A stretch of DNA of 64,000 nucleotides from Cephalotus follicularis (GCA_001972305.1 BDDD01002369.1:1-64000); one strand, 5' to 3'. Counted from the first letter of the stretch, positions 20,911 to 33,221 are shown. Translations and numbers: made by a program. Notes: generated from the letters alone by a model not told the origin.

Positions 20911-23558
20911 TGTCACACCCTGTTTTCAATATACGTTATAGACAAGCATATATGGTGATATCAGAAATAAGCATAAATAATATTCCAGCAACAATTCATA
21001 AATAAATTTGCGGAAGCATTCGAAAAGCCGGAATATAAATACAAGTCATCTGCACACATCCCATACTACACGCAGGCATAATTCAACAATTATCCTTACA
21101 TAAGGAAAACAACAACAACGGGATGTGATCCGTTCGATACAAATACAATACATCATAAATAACAACCTTAAATTGACAATTAGAAGCTCTCCAAGCTTCA
21201 GCAGCAATCTCCAAGTATTCGCTTAATCTGAAACTGTAGGTGGGTTAGCCTTTGTCCTCACTCGACTAAGTAGGGAACATGTATGAAAACGAATAAATAA
21301 ATGTATCCATGCAAGGTAGTTAAATCTGAACAGTAAAATCATATACATGCCATAATATATATACGAGCAATCATGCCAACTGGCTAAAATGAATCATTCA
21401 ATCAAACACGTCGCAAAGGACCAATCAATTCTACCTTTAAGGATGCATGCACTCATATGTTTAGCATCCGGTTACATAACACTCCATGATTAGTAACCTC
21501 GTTACAACACACTCCATGATTGTAACTAATAATTTGACAATGTAGGGATGCGTACACTCATATGTTTAGCATCCAGTTACATAACACTTCGTGATTAGTA
21601 ACCTTGTTACATTACACTCCATGATTGTAACCAAGTTAAATTACACTCTATGATTATAACGGACAATCAGCTCAATCAGTCATTTCAAGTAGTTTATAGA
21701 AGTAAAATACTTGATTTGTATAGCAACAACATTCAATCTATCGAGGATATGCACTTCCGTATAATGACTTCATCAAGGATACTTTTCCTCAAAGAAGCAA
21801 ACAATTCAATAACATTGAGTTTCAATGAAGAAACAAAAACGTAGAAGTCTCACTTTGGGAGAAATCTATTCAATAAAGCTAAACAATCACACAGCATAAC
21901 GCATCAGTAGCAGTATGAACAACTAAACCGATTTCAGAGTTATTCGGTCTCGAAATCAGGGTTCCAACACATGGGGTGTATAAGACATTCAATCTCCTGT
22001 GTTTCGATTACATGTAGCAGGGACTGATTTTGGAAATCATCCTCTATGGAAGCTAGTGTAATTACAGGAATTTTGTCCAAATGGTATAATCGAATTACTC
22101 TAGGAATCAAACAGTACACTTTGAAGTTCGATTCGGCATTAACAACAATAGTACACTATTGTCAATTATACAAGAGGAAAGGATCCTTAGAAGTATGAAT
22201 CCAATAATCCCGTATGAATTCACAATTGTCAAGCTTGAAAAGTAGGATCAAATTCCAGTACTGATCGTCCGTAATACCGGATAATTTCCTCTAACAGCCC
22301 AGAACAGTCGGCTGCCTCCCTGTGGCAGTCGGCTGTTCATCCTAGCAGTCGACTGCCTTCCTTAGCAGTCGACTATTTAGGTTGAGTAGTCGGCTGTTCC
22401 TTATGAACAGTCGACTGCTTTTGTCCAGGAGTTCATCCCGCAGAACAGAGCATGTAGGCTCTCAATCCAAATCATTCAAACAATAACATGCAATCGGTAT
22501 AACTATCAAAACATGACATGCATAATATATATTTCCAGATCATATCATAGCCCCTACCTTAAAACGCTATCCCGAAATCAATGGAGCTTGATTCCTATAT
22601 TTGAGTTCCAACTTTTAGTTCAACCTTCCAACTCCAGTAATTTCAGTCTATACATTTACATGTTTAAGGACATGCATTAGTATCAGAAGTTCAACTAATT
22701 AACTGGTTACAATACCAAATCCAACAGTAGCTTATCATCAAGTTTATCAATTCCATCTTGACCCTTTAACCATTCTATCTCAATTCCCAATTATCCACAT
22801 TGTTCATGTTAACAGAAGGTATATCTGACTAACGTCCTCCTAGTTATAATATTATAACAGGTTCGGATGGTGACTTACCAGGATTTCAAGCTTTGAGGTC
22901 TCTTGTTCACTCTCTCTTGGAGTCTCCAACTTCAAGCATGCAACTCCCAAATTCTCCAGTAAGTTCCTCAATCCTCAGTGTTTGTAACCTATTAACTCCA
23001 CTCTAACCACTGATATAGGGTTAGGAAATCCTAGAATTCGTCAGATTAGCATTACCCCAACATTTCCTCCATTCTCTCTCTCACATGCCTTACTTCCTTC
23101 ATTGTCATTTCTCATATGTCTTGCAGGTTGCAGGTCTGCAAGTCTTGTAGAGCACATGCAAGGGCTTTCCTTGCATGTTATGGCAGCTGGTGTCATGCTC
23201 ACGACACCTGTCCCTTGCATGCCACGCCCCTGCTCTGTCTCACGCATGCACAGACACCTGTTCTGCTGCTAATTCCAGTCGACTATCTTAAGTGGCCAGT
23301 CGACTGTCCCTTTTTAATGGCTAACAGTCGACTGTTCCCCTTTGACAGTCGACTGTCCTACCCAATTCCTGATCCCTTAATTTTTTATTCCTCCAACTTA
23401 TTTCCAGTTCTAATTAGTCATTACGACCTGCAATTTAAACTTTCAAAACAATAATTTACTGAATTTAAAGGAAGAATTTAACATCAAATCTTTAACCAAT
23501 ATATATTTTATTCATCAATCCGTACGATATACATTGATTAAAATTTGCGGTTGTTACA
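20911..23558 (-). repeat. Gyp2 5' LTR
   Basis: It has the same elements as the 3' LTR: palindrome clusters at about 23275-23355 and 22310-22425, a TATA-like site near 23020-23011, a GTAAGT donor at 22878-22873 and an acceptor AG at 21229-21228. The donor-acceptor distance is about 1.65 kb. Confidence 0.92.
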
Positions 23559-25137
23559 GACACATTCATTCATTGCATCTGAATTTTCTTGCAACTTACA
23601 CGGTGTTACTTCTAGAATGCCTTATGTATTAGAAGTGAGTACTCCAGTGGGTACTTGTCTTCTATCTGACACTATAATGAAAGATTGTGAGATCATGGTA
23701 GCTGGGATTCAGTTATCTGCTGACTTGATAGTATTACCTATCCGGGATTTTGATGTAATCTTGGGAATGGACTGGTTGTATGCTCATCATGCTTGTGTTG
23801 ATTGCTACAATAAGATGATGACCTTTTACCTTCAAGATGGGGCTGAGTGCAAGTTTATCAGGGAGAAGAAAGTTTCTGCTCCGATCATTTCGTATACTCG
23901 AGCTCAGAAGTATCTCAAGCAAGGATGTGAAGGCTATTTGGCGTATGTGATTGATCATACGAAAGGTACGCCTAGTATTGAACAAGTTCCTGTTGTATGT
24001 GAATTTCCTGATGTATTCTTGGATGATCTCAATTCGTTACCACCGGAGAGAGATATAGAGTTCAGCATTGAACTATTGCTGGGGACTGCTCCTATATCCA
24101 AAGCATCGTACCGAATGGATCCTGTCGAACTGAAGGAGTTGAAGATTCAATTGCAGGATTACCTTGATAAGGGCTTTATCAGACCAAGTGTATCACCATG
24201 GGGAGCACCGGTTCTGTTTGTGAAAAAGAAGGATGGATCAATGCGGCAATGCATCGATTACAGGCTGCAAAATCAGGTAAAAGTGAAGAACAAGTATCCT
24301 CTGCCACATATTGAGGAATTGTTCGACCAATTGCAAGGCTCTACTGTATTCTCCAAACTTGACCTAAGAACAGGTTATCATCAGCTAATGATCCAAGAAT
24401 GTGATGTGGAGAAGACCGCATTTCAAACCAGATATGGGCATTACAAATTTCTGATACTGCCGTTTGGTTTGGCGAATGCTCCTGCAGCCTTTATGTGTTT
24501 GATGAATAGGGTGTTCCAGCCTTATCTTGACCAGTTTGTCATTATATTCCTAGACGACATCCTGATTTATTCAAAGAACATTGAGGAACACATGCAGCAT
24601 TTGAGAATTGTATTGCAGACATTACGGAAGGAACGACTATTCGCCAACTTCAGCAAGTGCGAGTTTTGGCTGGATCATGTGACTTTCCTAGGTCACATTG
24701 TGTCGAGTGAAGGATTTTCGGTGGATCGTTCGAAGATAGAGAGTATTATTGATTGGCCCCAACCGAGGAGCGTTACTGAGGTTCGTAGCTTCTTGGGATT
24801 GGCTGGCTACTACCGAAGGTTCATCAAAGGGTTTTCGAAGCTTGCTACACCACTGACACAGTTGACTCAGAAGAAGTCAAGTTTTGTGTGGGATGATTCT
24901 TGTGAGGCAAGTTTCCAAGTGTTGAAGAGTCGGTTGATTTCGGCTCCAGTGTTGGCATTACCAGAAGGTAATGAGGGTTTTACTGTCTATACCGATGCTT
25001 CTGGGAAAGGATTGGGATGCGTTCTTATGCAACATGGTATGGTGATTGCGTACGCATTGAGGAAGTTAAAGTCGTACGAAGAAAATTATCCCGTACACGA
25101 CCTTGAGTTGGTCGCCATAGTGTTCGCTTTGCAGAAA
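23559..25137 (+). pseudogene. Gyp1 protease remainder, reverse transcriptase and RNase H start
   Basis: Removing Gyp2 restores the frame from the LIDPGAT motif into this 531-codon stretch. It holds the protease end (VILGMDWL), RT motifs ([40 protein letters not shown]) and the catalytic FLDD at residues 335-338 (GAC GAC at 24553-24558), then LGHIVSSEG and [11 protein letters not shown]. RNase H begins with [11 protein letters not shown] and [15 protein letters not shown] at 25138 replaces the Trp codon of the usual W-R-H-Y-L-Y-G. All RT catalytic residues are intact. Confidence 0.92.
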
Positions 25138-26010
25138 TAGAGGCACTACCTCTATGGTGCTCAATTTGAGATCTTCACTGACCATAAAAGTTTAAAGTAC
25201 TTATTTTCCCAGAAGGAGCTCAACATGAGACAGAGTCGATGGGTGGAATTATTTAATGATTACAACTGCAACATTCAATACCACCCAGGAAAGGTGAATA
25301 CAGTGGCAGATGCGCTGAGTCGCAAAGCTATGATTGTTGGAGCAATGGTTTCACAATGGAAGCTATTGGAGGAATTTCAGAGATGGAATCCGTTCATGGT
25401 TTCCTAAGGGGTTATTGTGGCAAGTCTGAGGGCACAACCAAAAATTTTGGAGCGTATTCTGACTGCTCAATATAGTGACACTGAGTTATGGAGTATTCGT
25501 GAGAACCTAGACACTGACTCTGAATTCTCCATCATTACTGATGGCATATTGAGGTTTCGAGGAAGGATATGTGTTTCGGATGACGAGAGCATTAAGGCTG
25601 AACTACTGCAACAAGCCCATAAGTCAAAATACAGTGTTCACCCGGGAAGTTCCAAGATGTGGTAGGACATGAAAAAGAACTACTTGTGGAGTGGTATGAA
25701 AAGAGAGATTGCTGAATACGTGGCAAGCTGTTTGACCTGTCAGAGAGTGAAGGCCGAACATCAGAAACCTGCGGGACTGCTACAATCATTACCAGTAGTT
25801 GAGTGGAAATGGGAACATGTGACCATGGACTTCGTGTCGGGATTGCCGAGATCCCGGAATCAACACGAAGTAGTGTGGGTTGTCGTGGACAGACTCACTA
25901 AGTCTGCTCACTTTCTTCCAATGAACATGACGTATTCTATTGAGAAGCTTGCTCGATTGTATATCCGGGAGATAGTGAGATTGCATGGGTGCCGGTCATA
26001 TTGTTTGTGA
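25138..26010 (+). pseudogene. Gyp1 RNase H end and integrase N-terminal half
   Basis: This continues in frame after TAG 25138 with [20 protein letters not shown] and VNTVADALSR (RNase H end). TAA near 25405 and TAG near 25663 follow. The integrase zinc-binding region ends SCLTCQRVKAEH. The catalytic core starts VTMDFVSGL and VVVDRLTKSAHFLP. Two frameshifts near 25990-26015 disrupt the region holding the second catalytic aspartate. TAG codons replacing Trp or Gln fit CG/CHG-type C-to-T decay. Confidence 0.88.
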
Positions 26011-26866
26011 CCGAGATGCTAGATTCACTTCACGATTCTGAAAGAATTTCCAAGCAGGGATAGGAATGACATTGAACTTTAGTACTGCGTTCCACCCATA
26101 GACTGACGGACAGTCCGAGCGTACCATTTACACTCTGGAGGATATGCTACGGGCTTGCATGATTGATTTTGCTTGGAGTTGGGAGGATCATCTGGCACTG
26201 ATTGAATTCTCTTACAACAATAGTTTCCACACCAGCATTGGAATGGCTCCCTATGAAGCCTTGTATCGGAGAAAGTGCAGATCGCCTATCTACTGGGACG
26301 AGGTAGGTGAGAGACAAGTGCTGGAACCATACTTGGTACAAGAGACTACTGATAAAGTCAAAATAATCCAGAAGAGACTGCTAGCTGCACAAAGTCGGCA
26401 GAAGAGTTACGCCGATAGCAAGATGAGAGAGCTAGAATTCGAGAAGTGAGATCATGTTTTCCTAAAGATCTCGCCTTCGAAAGGGATAGACCATTTTGGC
26501 CTCAAGGGAAAGTTGGCTCCAAGGTATATTGGACCTTATGAGATACTGGAAAGAGTGGGGGACGTGGCATATCAGATTGCACTACCGCCCAGTTTGTCGA
26601 GTGTGCATAACGTCTTTCATGTTTCCATGTTACGGAAATACGTGCCTGACCCATCTCACATATTGAGCTACGACCCTGGATTCATCAGTCCTAGATTGTC
26701 TTATGAAGAAAGGCCGACGAGGATCGTGGATCAAATGGAAAAGGTGTTGAGGAATAAGACTATTCATATGGTAAAAGTACTGTGGCGTTTTCACGGAGCA
26801 GAGGAAGCTACGTGGGAGCGTGAGGACGAAATGATGGAGACATTTCCCCACTTGTTCGAAATGTAA
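26011..26866 (+). pseudogene. Gyp1 integrase C-terminal half and chromodomain
   Basis: In a new frame, DRDARFTSRF carries the second catalytic aspartate and SERTIYTLEDML the glutamate. TGA near 26039 (Trp), TAG near 26101 (Gln) and TGA near 26447 (Gly) interrupt. LIEFSYNNSFHTSIGMAPYE and PRYIGPYEILERVGDVAY are the GPY/F-type integrase tail. The last 60 residues (VKVLWRFHGAEEATWERED) form a chromodomain, which in chromoviruses directs integration to heterochromatin. The natural end is near 26866, just before the polypurine tract. Confidence 0.9.
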
Positions 26867-26893
26867 GGGCTAAATTCGAGGACCAATTTTCTT

Positions 26894-26907
26894 TAAGGAG
26901 GGGGGAA
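26894..26907 (+). promoter_or_regulatory. Polypurine tract of Gyp1
   Basis: TAAGGAGGGGGGAA directly before the 3' LTR start. Confidence 0.92.
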
Positions 26908-29400
26908 TGTAATATGCGCAATTTCAAATAATGTATACTGTAACCTATGATGAATAAAAATATGCATTTTCTTGAGTTTATATGTTGGGTTATCTTTTTA
27001 TTAGAATGAAATTGGAATAAATTCTTAAATGAAGATTAAAGAAGTTAATTCTGGTGCTAAACTGCCAATGCCTAACGCCGTACCGTCGATGCTTTGAGCC
27101 CAGACACGTGTACAAAACACGTAGTCGAGAGCTGGGTTATGACGCACAAACAGTCGACGCCAGAGAGAAAACTGTCGACGCTTTGCGCGGTGTCAGGACT
27201 GTGATACACGCCTGTTAGAACAGAGCAGTGGCGCCAAATGGTTTCCATGCGAGGTAAGTGTCCAGAGACGTGGTAGACATGCAAGGAAATCAAGACTAAG
27301 TGCCTTGCATGTGCTCTCCATCCCTGCAAGTCTGCATACCTGTAATCACAGCAGAAAAGTGAGAGAAAGAAACAAAGAGCGAAGGCATGCATGAGGGAGA
27401 GAGAAATTGTACAATGAAATTTAAACTAGCTGAGGAATTAAAGACATGAAATTGACCCTTTATATCAACTGTGAGAGATTGAATGAGAGTGTTAGAAAAC
27501 ATTGAGCAATGGGGAGAACAATTGGACAGTGGCTGAGATTGCATGTAGAAGGAGCTTGAAGTTCAAAAAGAATTGAACTTGGAACATCACCTGGGAAATT
27601 GGTAAGTTACTAATCCGAATTTCCTTGATATAGTTAAGGTGGTTAGTGATGTAGCATACTGATGTTAGCTATACATATCCATTGTTAACAAACAATTACG
27701 TAGTAAACCTGGAATTAGATATTGGATGGGTATAAATTGTAAAAGAGAATTTTGAAGCATTAGAAGCTAATGATAAGCTATAGTTCAAGTTATAAGTTGT
27801 TACCATGATTTGATAACAAGAAAAACTTACTGGTATTAATGTATAAACCTGTAAACATGCAATTGTTTAGGCTAATTTCTGCAAATTGGAAGATTGAAAG
27901 GAGGGTGAAGAACATTGGACATAAAGAGAGAAATCAATCCAAATTGATTCGGGATAGCGTTTTAAGGTAGGGGTTTTGACATGTTTTTGAACATATAACA
28001 TGTATAATGTGTAGTGATGGTTAAGATTTGATTGCATGTTGAATTGGACTGAGATTGAATCAATTTTGTGCATGCCCTGTTTTGATATTGCTCCTGGAAA
28101 TTTGTAAGAACGTCGGAAGCGCCGACGCTTAGGTTTAGACAGTTGACGCTTTGGTTTGTAAAAATGGCATATTAAGGCTTAGAATGTCGACGCTTTACGC
28201 TTTGATCGTGTGTCAGTGTCAACGCTTAATCAACAACCGTCGACGCCTAAATAGAAACTGTCGATGCTTTAGAACAGTAATTGTGGAAATGCTTATTTGA
28301 TTGATTGAATTGGTTGAGGTTGAGAATATCCTTGAAAGGATATATTGTATTACTGCCATTACTGTTTATTAAAGTAATTACTATTGTTACATATAAACTT
28401 CAAGGATTATACCAACTTAATGCTTTAAGCATAAATAATGATTTTAAACAACAGATTTCTGATGAAAAATCTTATAGTTATACAATTGTTATTTTCCTCT
28501 ACAAGAGGTACTGTATCGTTTAGTTCTCCAAGAGAACCACTGACTGAATTGTTATGTTTTCTAAAAATGAAAACTACCGTTATATTGCATTTCATAGATA
28601 TATATAATATTGTCATTGAATTGATTGAATTAATTGTCTATGCTATTGCCGTTAGTCGAGTGATGGCAGATGTCACTGGCTACAGAGGTGGTCCTATGTG
28701 CCAGGAGTTGATAGAGTATCCACCCAAATTATCTGCAATGCAGATCTTGATTGTTAAAATGGCCGCTAATGCTGGTAGTAACTAACCTAATCTATCATCT
28801 TCGGAGTGGAGGGTGATAGATAGGTGGTGCACAGTTGGTTCTAGAAGTTAGCGACATGTGACACCCAAACAACTGTATTGATTTATTGTACCCTTGTGCT
28901 GTATTCTTGCATTGTACTGTCTATGGCCACTTGGCATGATTGCTCATATATTGAAATACTTATATATATGTTATTTCAGATAAACTGTCATGCATGTTTA
29001 CAATTATATATTCAATTATCATGCAATTATTTCCTACTTAGCCAAGTGAGGACAACGGCTAACCCCTACAATTTCAGATTAAGTGAAGACGTTTGGGAAG
29101 TGCTGCTAAAGCTTTTGGAGAGCTTCTATTTTTTTAAGGTTGTTATTATTATGTTTTGTATCGAAATGAACGTTCACACTCCGTTGTTGCTGTTTTACTT
29201 TCCTTTATGTACAAGGATAATTATTAGTATTGTGTAAGCACGTAGTATGGGCTACGTGCGGAAGTTTTTTATATCCGGCTTTAAATGCTTCCTCTATTTG
29301 TTAATGAGTTCACATTAATATTGAATGCTAGATTATTATTTATATTCTGATATCACCACATATGCTTGTCTCAAATGGTATTGAAAGGCGGGGTGTGACA
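26908..29400 (+). repeat. Gyp1 3' LTR (2493 bp)
   Basis: Starts TGTAATATGCGC and ends GGGGTGTGACA, followed by the AAATA duplication. Order inside: palindrome cluster 1 (GTCGAC at 27153 and 27174), TATA (27458-27465), GTAAGT (27602-27607), cluster 2 (GTCGAC at 28186 and 28239), and TTTCAG acceptor-like site (AG at 29076-29077). Confidence 0.93.
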
Positions 29401-29405
29401 AAATA
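29401..29405. repeat. Target-site duplication of Gyp1, right
   Basis: AAATA, identical to 10729-10733. Confidence 0.85.
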
Positions 29406-31867
29406 GAAATTTGGGACATTACAGTTAATGTATTGGGATTGATCTCGGTGAACTTCAATACTTGAAAAGCACCTAGAGCTGAATCTCGACGCTGAGCCAG
29501 ACTAGTGTCCAGAGGACTTAGAGAGCTCTAGCTCGAAGTCAGACTAGTCCTATGTGTGTCGAGCACACTTGACACGCCCGGAACTAGCCCTGTTGGAATC
29601 CGTCGTGCCCACTACGAGGCCAAACCTCCCATCAGAGACTCACCTTGTAGGTGCAGCAGACCAGAGTTCCAGAAATACATTTTTAAACAGGGAATTTTGT
29701 CAAACCATTAAATAAAAGAAAAGTTTCTTTCAAAAATTGAAAATAATTCTAACTCTCAAATTTTTGCGAAAATCGGGCATGTAGTATCCGTTTATCGGAC
29801 TATGCCCCGTGTAAAGAAAAAGGCAATTTATAAAATGGGCTCAACTTTCAGCAAAATACACTCCCGTAGGAGGAATCTCACAAATAAAACAATCATAGGG
29901 CTTCACCCATCTCATCAAAGATAGAAAACAATTTATATAAGAATACGTGAATGCAGAAATTTAAGTACTCAAACCTGATAAGCATGTCCTTGTGATCTTA
30001 CTTCAGCATACTAACCGACTTAGACAGACAGAACTATACAGAATAGCCTATTCAAACTAAAAACAGAAGGGTTCAACTCACAGGACTACTGAGATGGAAC
30101 AAAAGACTCAGACAGAGTTTTGCTCGCATAAAAAAATGTGCAAAATAGTTATAACCATGAGAAATAAAAAAAAATTAAACAGAATTTTAGAAACAGAATG
30201 AAAATCAGAAATTTGATTTATAAAACATGTTAAAATAGCTTTAACAGAATGTCAGAATTAGAAATAAAATAAAAAATCTGATTTTAAAACAGAAATTAAT
30301 AGAATCAGCAGAAGTTCATATTTTTATCAGAAACAGATCTATAATCAGAAAACTCAAAAATATGTAATAATCAACAAAGTTTAAAACATAAATTTATAAA
30401 TTTATAAAGATGCAATGGGTCTACTAGGTAAGGTTGACCTTTGGGCCCCGTCGAGCCGAACGTCCAGCAGAACAGAAGGGCAATGATACCGTCGTATCAA
30501 AGCATCATAATAGAAAGTCTACCGTGTAGACAGTGCCTCTCATGGGCATCAAATGTATAAGTAATACAATACTGAGATCCCAGAGCATCAAGACATTTTT
30601 AAACAGATTTTAGATATACATAAATCACCAATACTTCAAAACAGATTTCAAAACCATCTTCAGAAAGATTCAAACATATACAGAAATCATTTTTCTTTCA
30701 GAAACCATCAACACTTCAAAACATACTTAAAACAACTTTAAACAGATACGAAAATCATTTTTCTTATCATATACAGATATAACCGAAAATAGCGTTATAC
30801 TATAACTATCATTATGTGCGCATTTCAAAAACATCAAAGAATATATCAGACATTAAAACTTAACCTAATTTCAGAAATGAAAGTTTAAAGAAGGACGTTC
30901 CCCTCACAGAACATACCAATAAGTTGTAATACTGGTCGCCTACAAGGCCGACCTCAACAGCAAAATCTTCGGAAGTAGACAGACAAATAGGCAGACAACA
31001 GACTATCAGAATTCAAATAGAACAGAAAACAGACAGACAGACAGATAGACACACATCAGACTTTCAGAACTCAACAGAACATATAACAGACAGACATATA
31101 TGACCCCCAACGTATACTAACTGTCATATATGCGTATGACAAAAACTAATAACTTTCCGTTTAAACCTCATTAAAACATAATTTCATAAAAACACTAAAA
31201 CAGTCCAAGTGGTTGTCTAGGTTATCCAATTTCGAAATTAATAAACAATTTAAGTTCATTATATCACATAAACATATACAGAAATACAAAATTCATCAGA
31301 AAGCCGAATTAACGGAGCAGAGTTCAGAGTTTACTGAAAGCAGACAGAACGGAGCACAGAGCAAGAATAATGCCGCGAAACGGGAACAGATCACTCCTAC
31401 GCAGAAAACGGAGTCGAAAAGTTGGACGCGTCTGAAATGCTCTGTAGGAGACTGCCAGCATGTGGGCTCACGCGCTGCCGCCAGCAATACGATCAGCAGC
31501 AGAGAAGATCAGATCTGGTGCACCGGAGGTTGGAGATCACAGATCTGAGGCGCGTTTGTCACGGCGCCGCCGCATTTGGTTGGAATGGGCGTGTTGACCG
31601 CGGCTGCCTTCGCCGTTGGTCTGCGCTGCCGGGGTCATCACAAGTCAGGGACTGGTCGCGTTCAAACTGCCACGATGTCAGGATACCGGATCCGGGCTCG
31701 CCTTACTGTGACGGTCACCAGAGACGAAGAAATGACACAAAATAGAGGCGAGGAGAGAGAAACTGTCACTGGGTGCCCATGGCACGGGGGTGGGGTACGG
31801 CATGCTCCAGAGACTGAGGCGGTCCCGTCGGGGTCGTTTCGGCAGTGATGCCGGTTGCAGGAGTAGA

Positions 31868-31950
31868 GAGAGAGAGAGAGAGAACGAGAGAGATGAGGGA
31901 GAAAACCGAGGGGAGAGAGAAAAGCCAAACAATAAAAAAAAGAAAGAGAG
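31868..31950. repeat. GA-rich microsatellite-like tract
   Basis: Runs of GAGAGA interrupted by other purines, followed closely by a TATA-like sequence. Confidence 0.7.
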
Positions 31951-32299
31951 AGAAAACTCAAAATATATATACCCATTCATAACAGACTGGCTTTATGTCC
32001 CGAATTTAACCGATACGAACAGAAATTGGATGTTTAGGGCATACCACTTGGCTTATTTTCTGAATTCAACAATCATTTCAGTAAAACATCATTTAATTTA
32101 AAGCAAAGAAAAACTTATTTGTTATGCAGAAAAGCCATCAGAATGAAATCGCAATGGTAAAATTTTTATTAATACCATGATACATATGTCATGAATGCCA
32201 GAAAAATAGCCTAACCGCTAGATAGACGGAAGCCTCGTAGGCTCCACAGACACAGACCGTACTAGGACACGGATGTCACAACACTTGTCCACTTGGTCA

Positions 32300-32560
32300 C
32301 CGGGCATGACTTACTCCTACGTCCGAGCATAACTTGCTCATACGTATGCTAAGCATAACATGTCCGAGCATGACCTGCTCGTGTGTGCTGAGAGTGACTT
32401 GTCTGAGCATGCCCAGCATGGCCAGTGCCCACATGCCGAGCAGGCCTATCTATAAGGTCTCCGAGCATGACTAGTCCGTACATGCCGAGCATGACTAGTC
32501 CGAACATACTGAGTAGACCATCTTCTCAGACGAATACGAATTTACAAATGGAAGTCAGAC
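32300..32560. repeat. Degenerate tandem array, best unit 24 bp
   Basis: The clearest pair is at 32461-32484 and 32485-32508, both starting CCGAGCATGACTAGTCCG. Weaker versions of GAGCATGAC-x-TG or CCGAGCATAAC are spread from 32300 to 32560. Confidence 0.7.
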
Positions 32561-33221
32561 CAACGCTTTAGAGTGGATCAACCCACGCATGCTGAGTAGA
32601 CCAGTCCGTATGGTTGCCAAGCACATTCATGTGTACCTATCCTGTCACGCCCCGAACCGTGGGATGGGTCCCACAACTCGACACGTGCCAATTCGTACAA
32701 TCATCATCATCATCATAAAAATTTAAAACTTAAATAAATCATAACCATAATCCTTTATTTAATGAGTGGATGTACAGACCCAGTTCGATACATAAAAAAA
32801 TATACACTGCTACATCCAGCAGATAAAATAAAATAAATACATATTATTCCTTGCAAGTCTGATCATAAAGCGTGCTATCGAGGAGGAATTTACGATAATC
32901 TTTTATCCTTGGTGCTGCTGCGATGTGCCTCCACTACCTGTTCCTGTACCTGGCCCATTCAAAGGAATGGGTCAGCAACCCTGGGGGTTGTGTAGTTTAC
33001 CACATATACGGGCACATACCAGAGGAACAACAATAAATGCAGAGGAGAAATAAATATGCATGCCTACCATGAATACAGATCACAACACATAATATAACAT
33101 CCTCACATAGAAACCATCATCCTTTATCCTCGGACTACTCTACTCAAGCCATACATATAATTCAATAATACATAGGAGTCTAGTCCGATCATCCTATGGT
33201 CTGGTCAATATATTAGGTTCA

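Larger units (their letters stand above)
16978..23558 (-). mobile_element. Gyp2: gag-only LTR retrotransposon (TR-GAG type) inside the Gyp1 protease
   Basis: Two near-equal LTRs (20911-23558, 2648 bp; 16978-19624, 2647 bp) enclose only 1286 bp. That interior holds a primer site next to the 5' LTR, a gag gene and a polypurine tract next to the 3' LTR. Nothing resembling protease, RT, RNase H or integrase is present. Plant elements with this structure are known as TR-GAG non-autonomous elements. GACAC duplicates flank it. By eye the LTRs differ at a few percent of positions. Its gag is close to that of Gyp1, suggesting mobilisation by a Gyp1-like relative. Confidence 0.9.
10734..29400 (+). mobile_element. 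Gyp1: Ty3/gypsy chromovirus (Tekay/Del-like) carrying two nested insertions
   Basis: LTRs at 10734-15611 (split) and 26908-29400, a primer site at 15616, gag from 15692, a pol with protease-RT-RNase H-integrase and a C-terminal chromodomain to 26866, and a polypurine tract at 26894 define a complete element. AAATA flanks both ends. RT before integrase is the gypsy order, and the final VKVLWRFHGAEEATWERED is a chromodomain of the Tekay/Del type. Solo1 (12351-14732) lies in the 5' LTR and Gyp2 (16978-23558) in the protease. Without them the element would be about 9.7 kb. Stops and frameshifts in gag and pol make it non-autonomous today. Confidence 0.93.
29424..32642. other. Unclassified repeat-like stretch, probably decayed LTR sequence
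   Basis: No coding region, primer site or polypurine tract is recognisable. A GC-rich block (31400-31850) is followed by a GA-rich run (31868-31950) and a TATA-like AATATATATA (about 31961), a layout similar to plus-sense LTRs here. The phrase TTGACACGCCCGGAAC near 29568 resembles an LTR terminus of the TGTCACGCCCC type. Small overlapping frames at 31213-32101 are in low-complexity or GC-rich sequence and are not supported as genes. The end of the region carries a degenerate tandem repeat. Confidence 0.45.

Noticed and set aside
31213-32101. Several overlapping frames in a GC-rich and GA-rich stretch, possible host exon
   Set aside because: They overlap on both strands, contain low-complexity runs and show no recognised domain or splice context.
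32300-32560. Regular short repeats, considered as a CRISPR-like array
   Set aside because: Units are contiguous and degenerate without unique spacers, in plant DNA; this is a tandem repeat.
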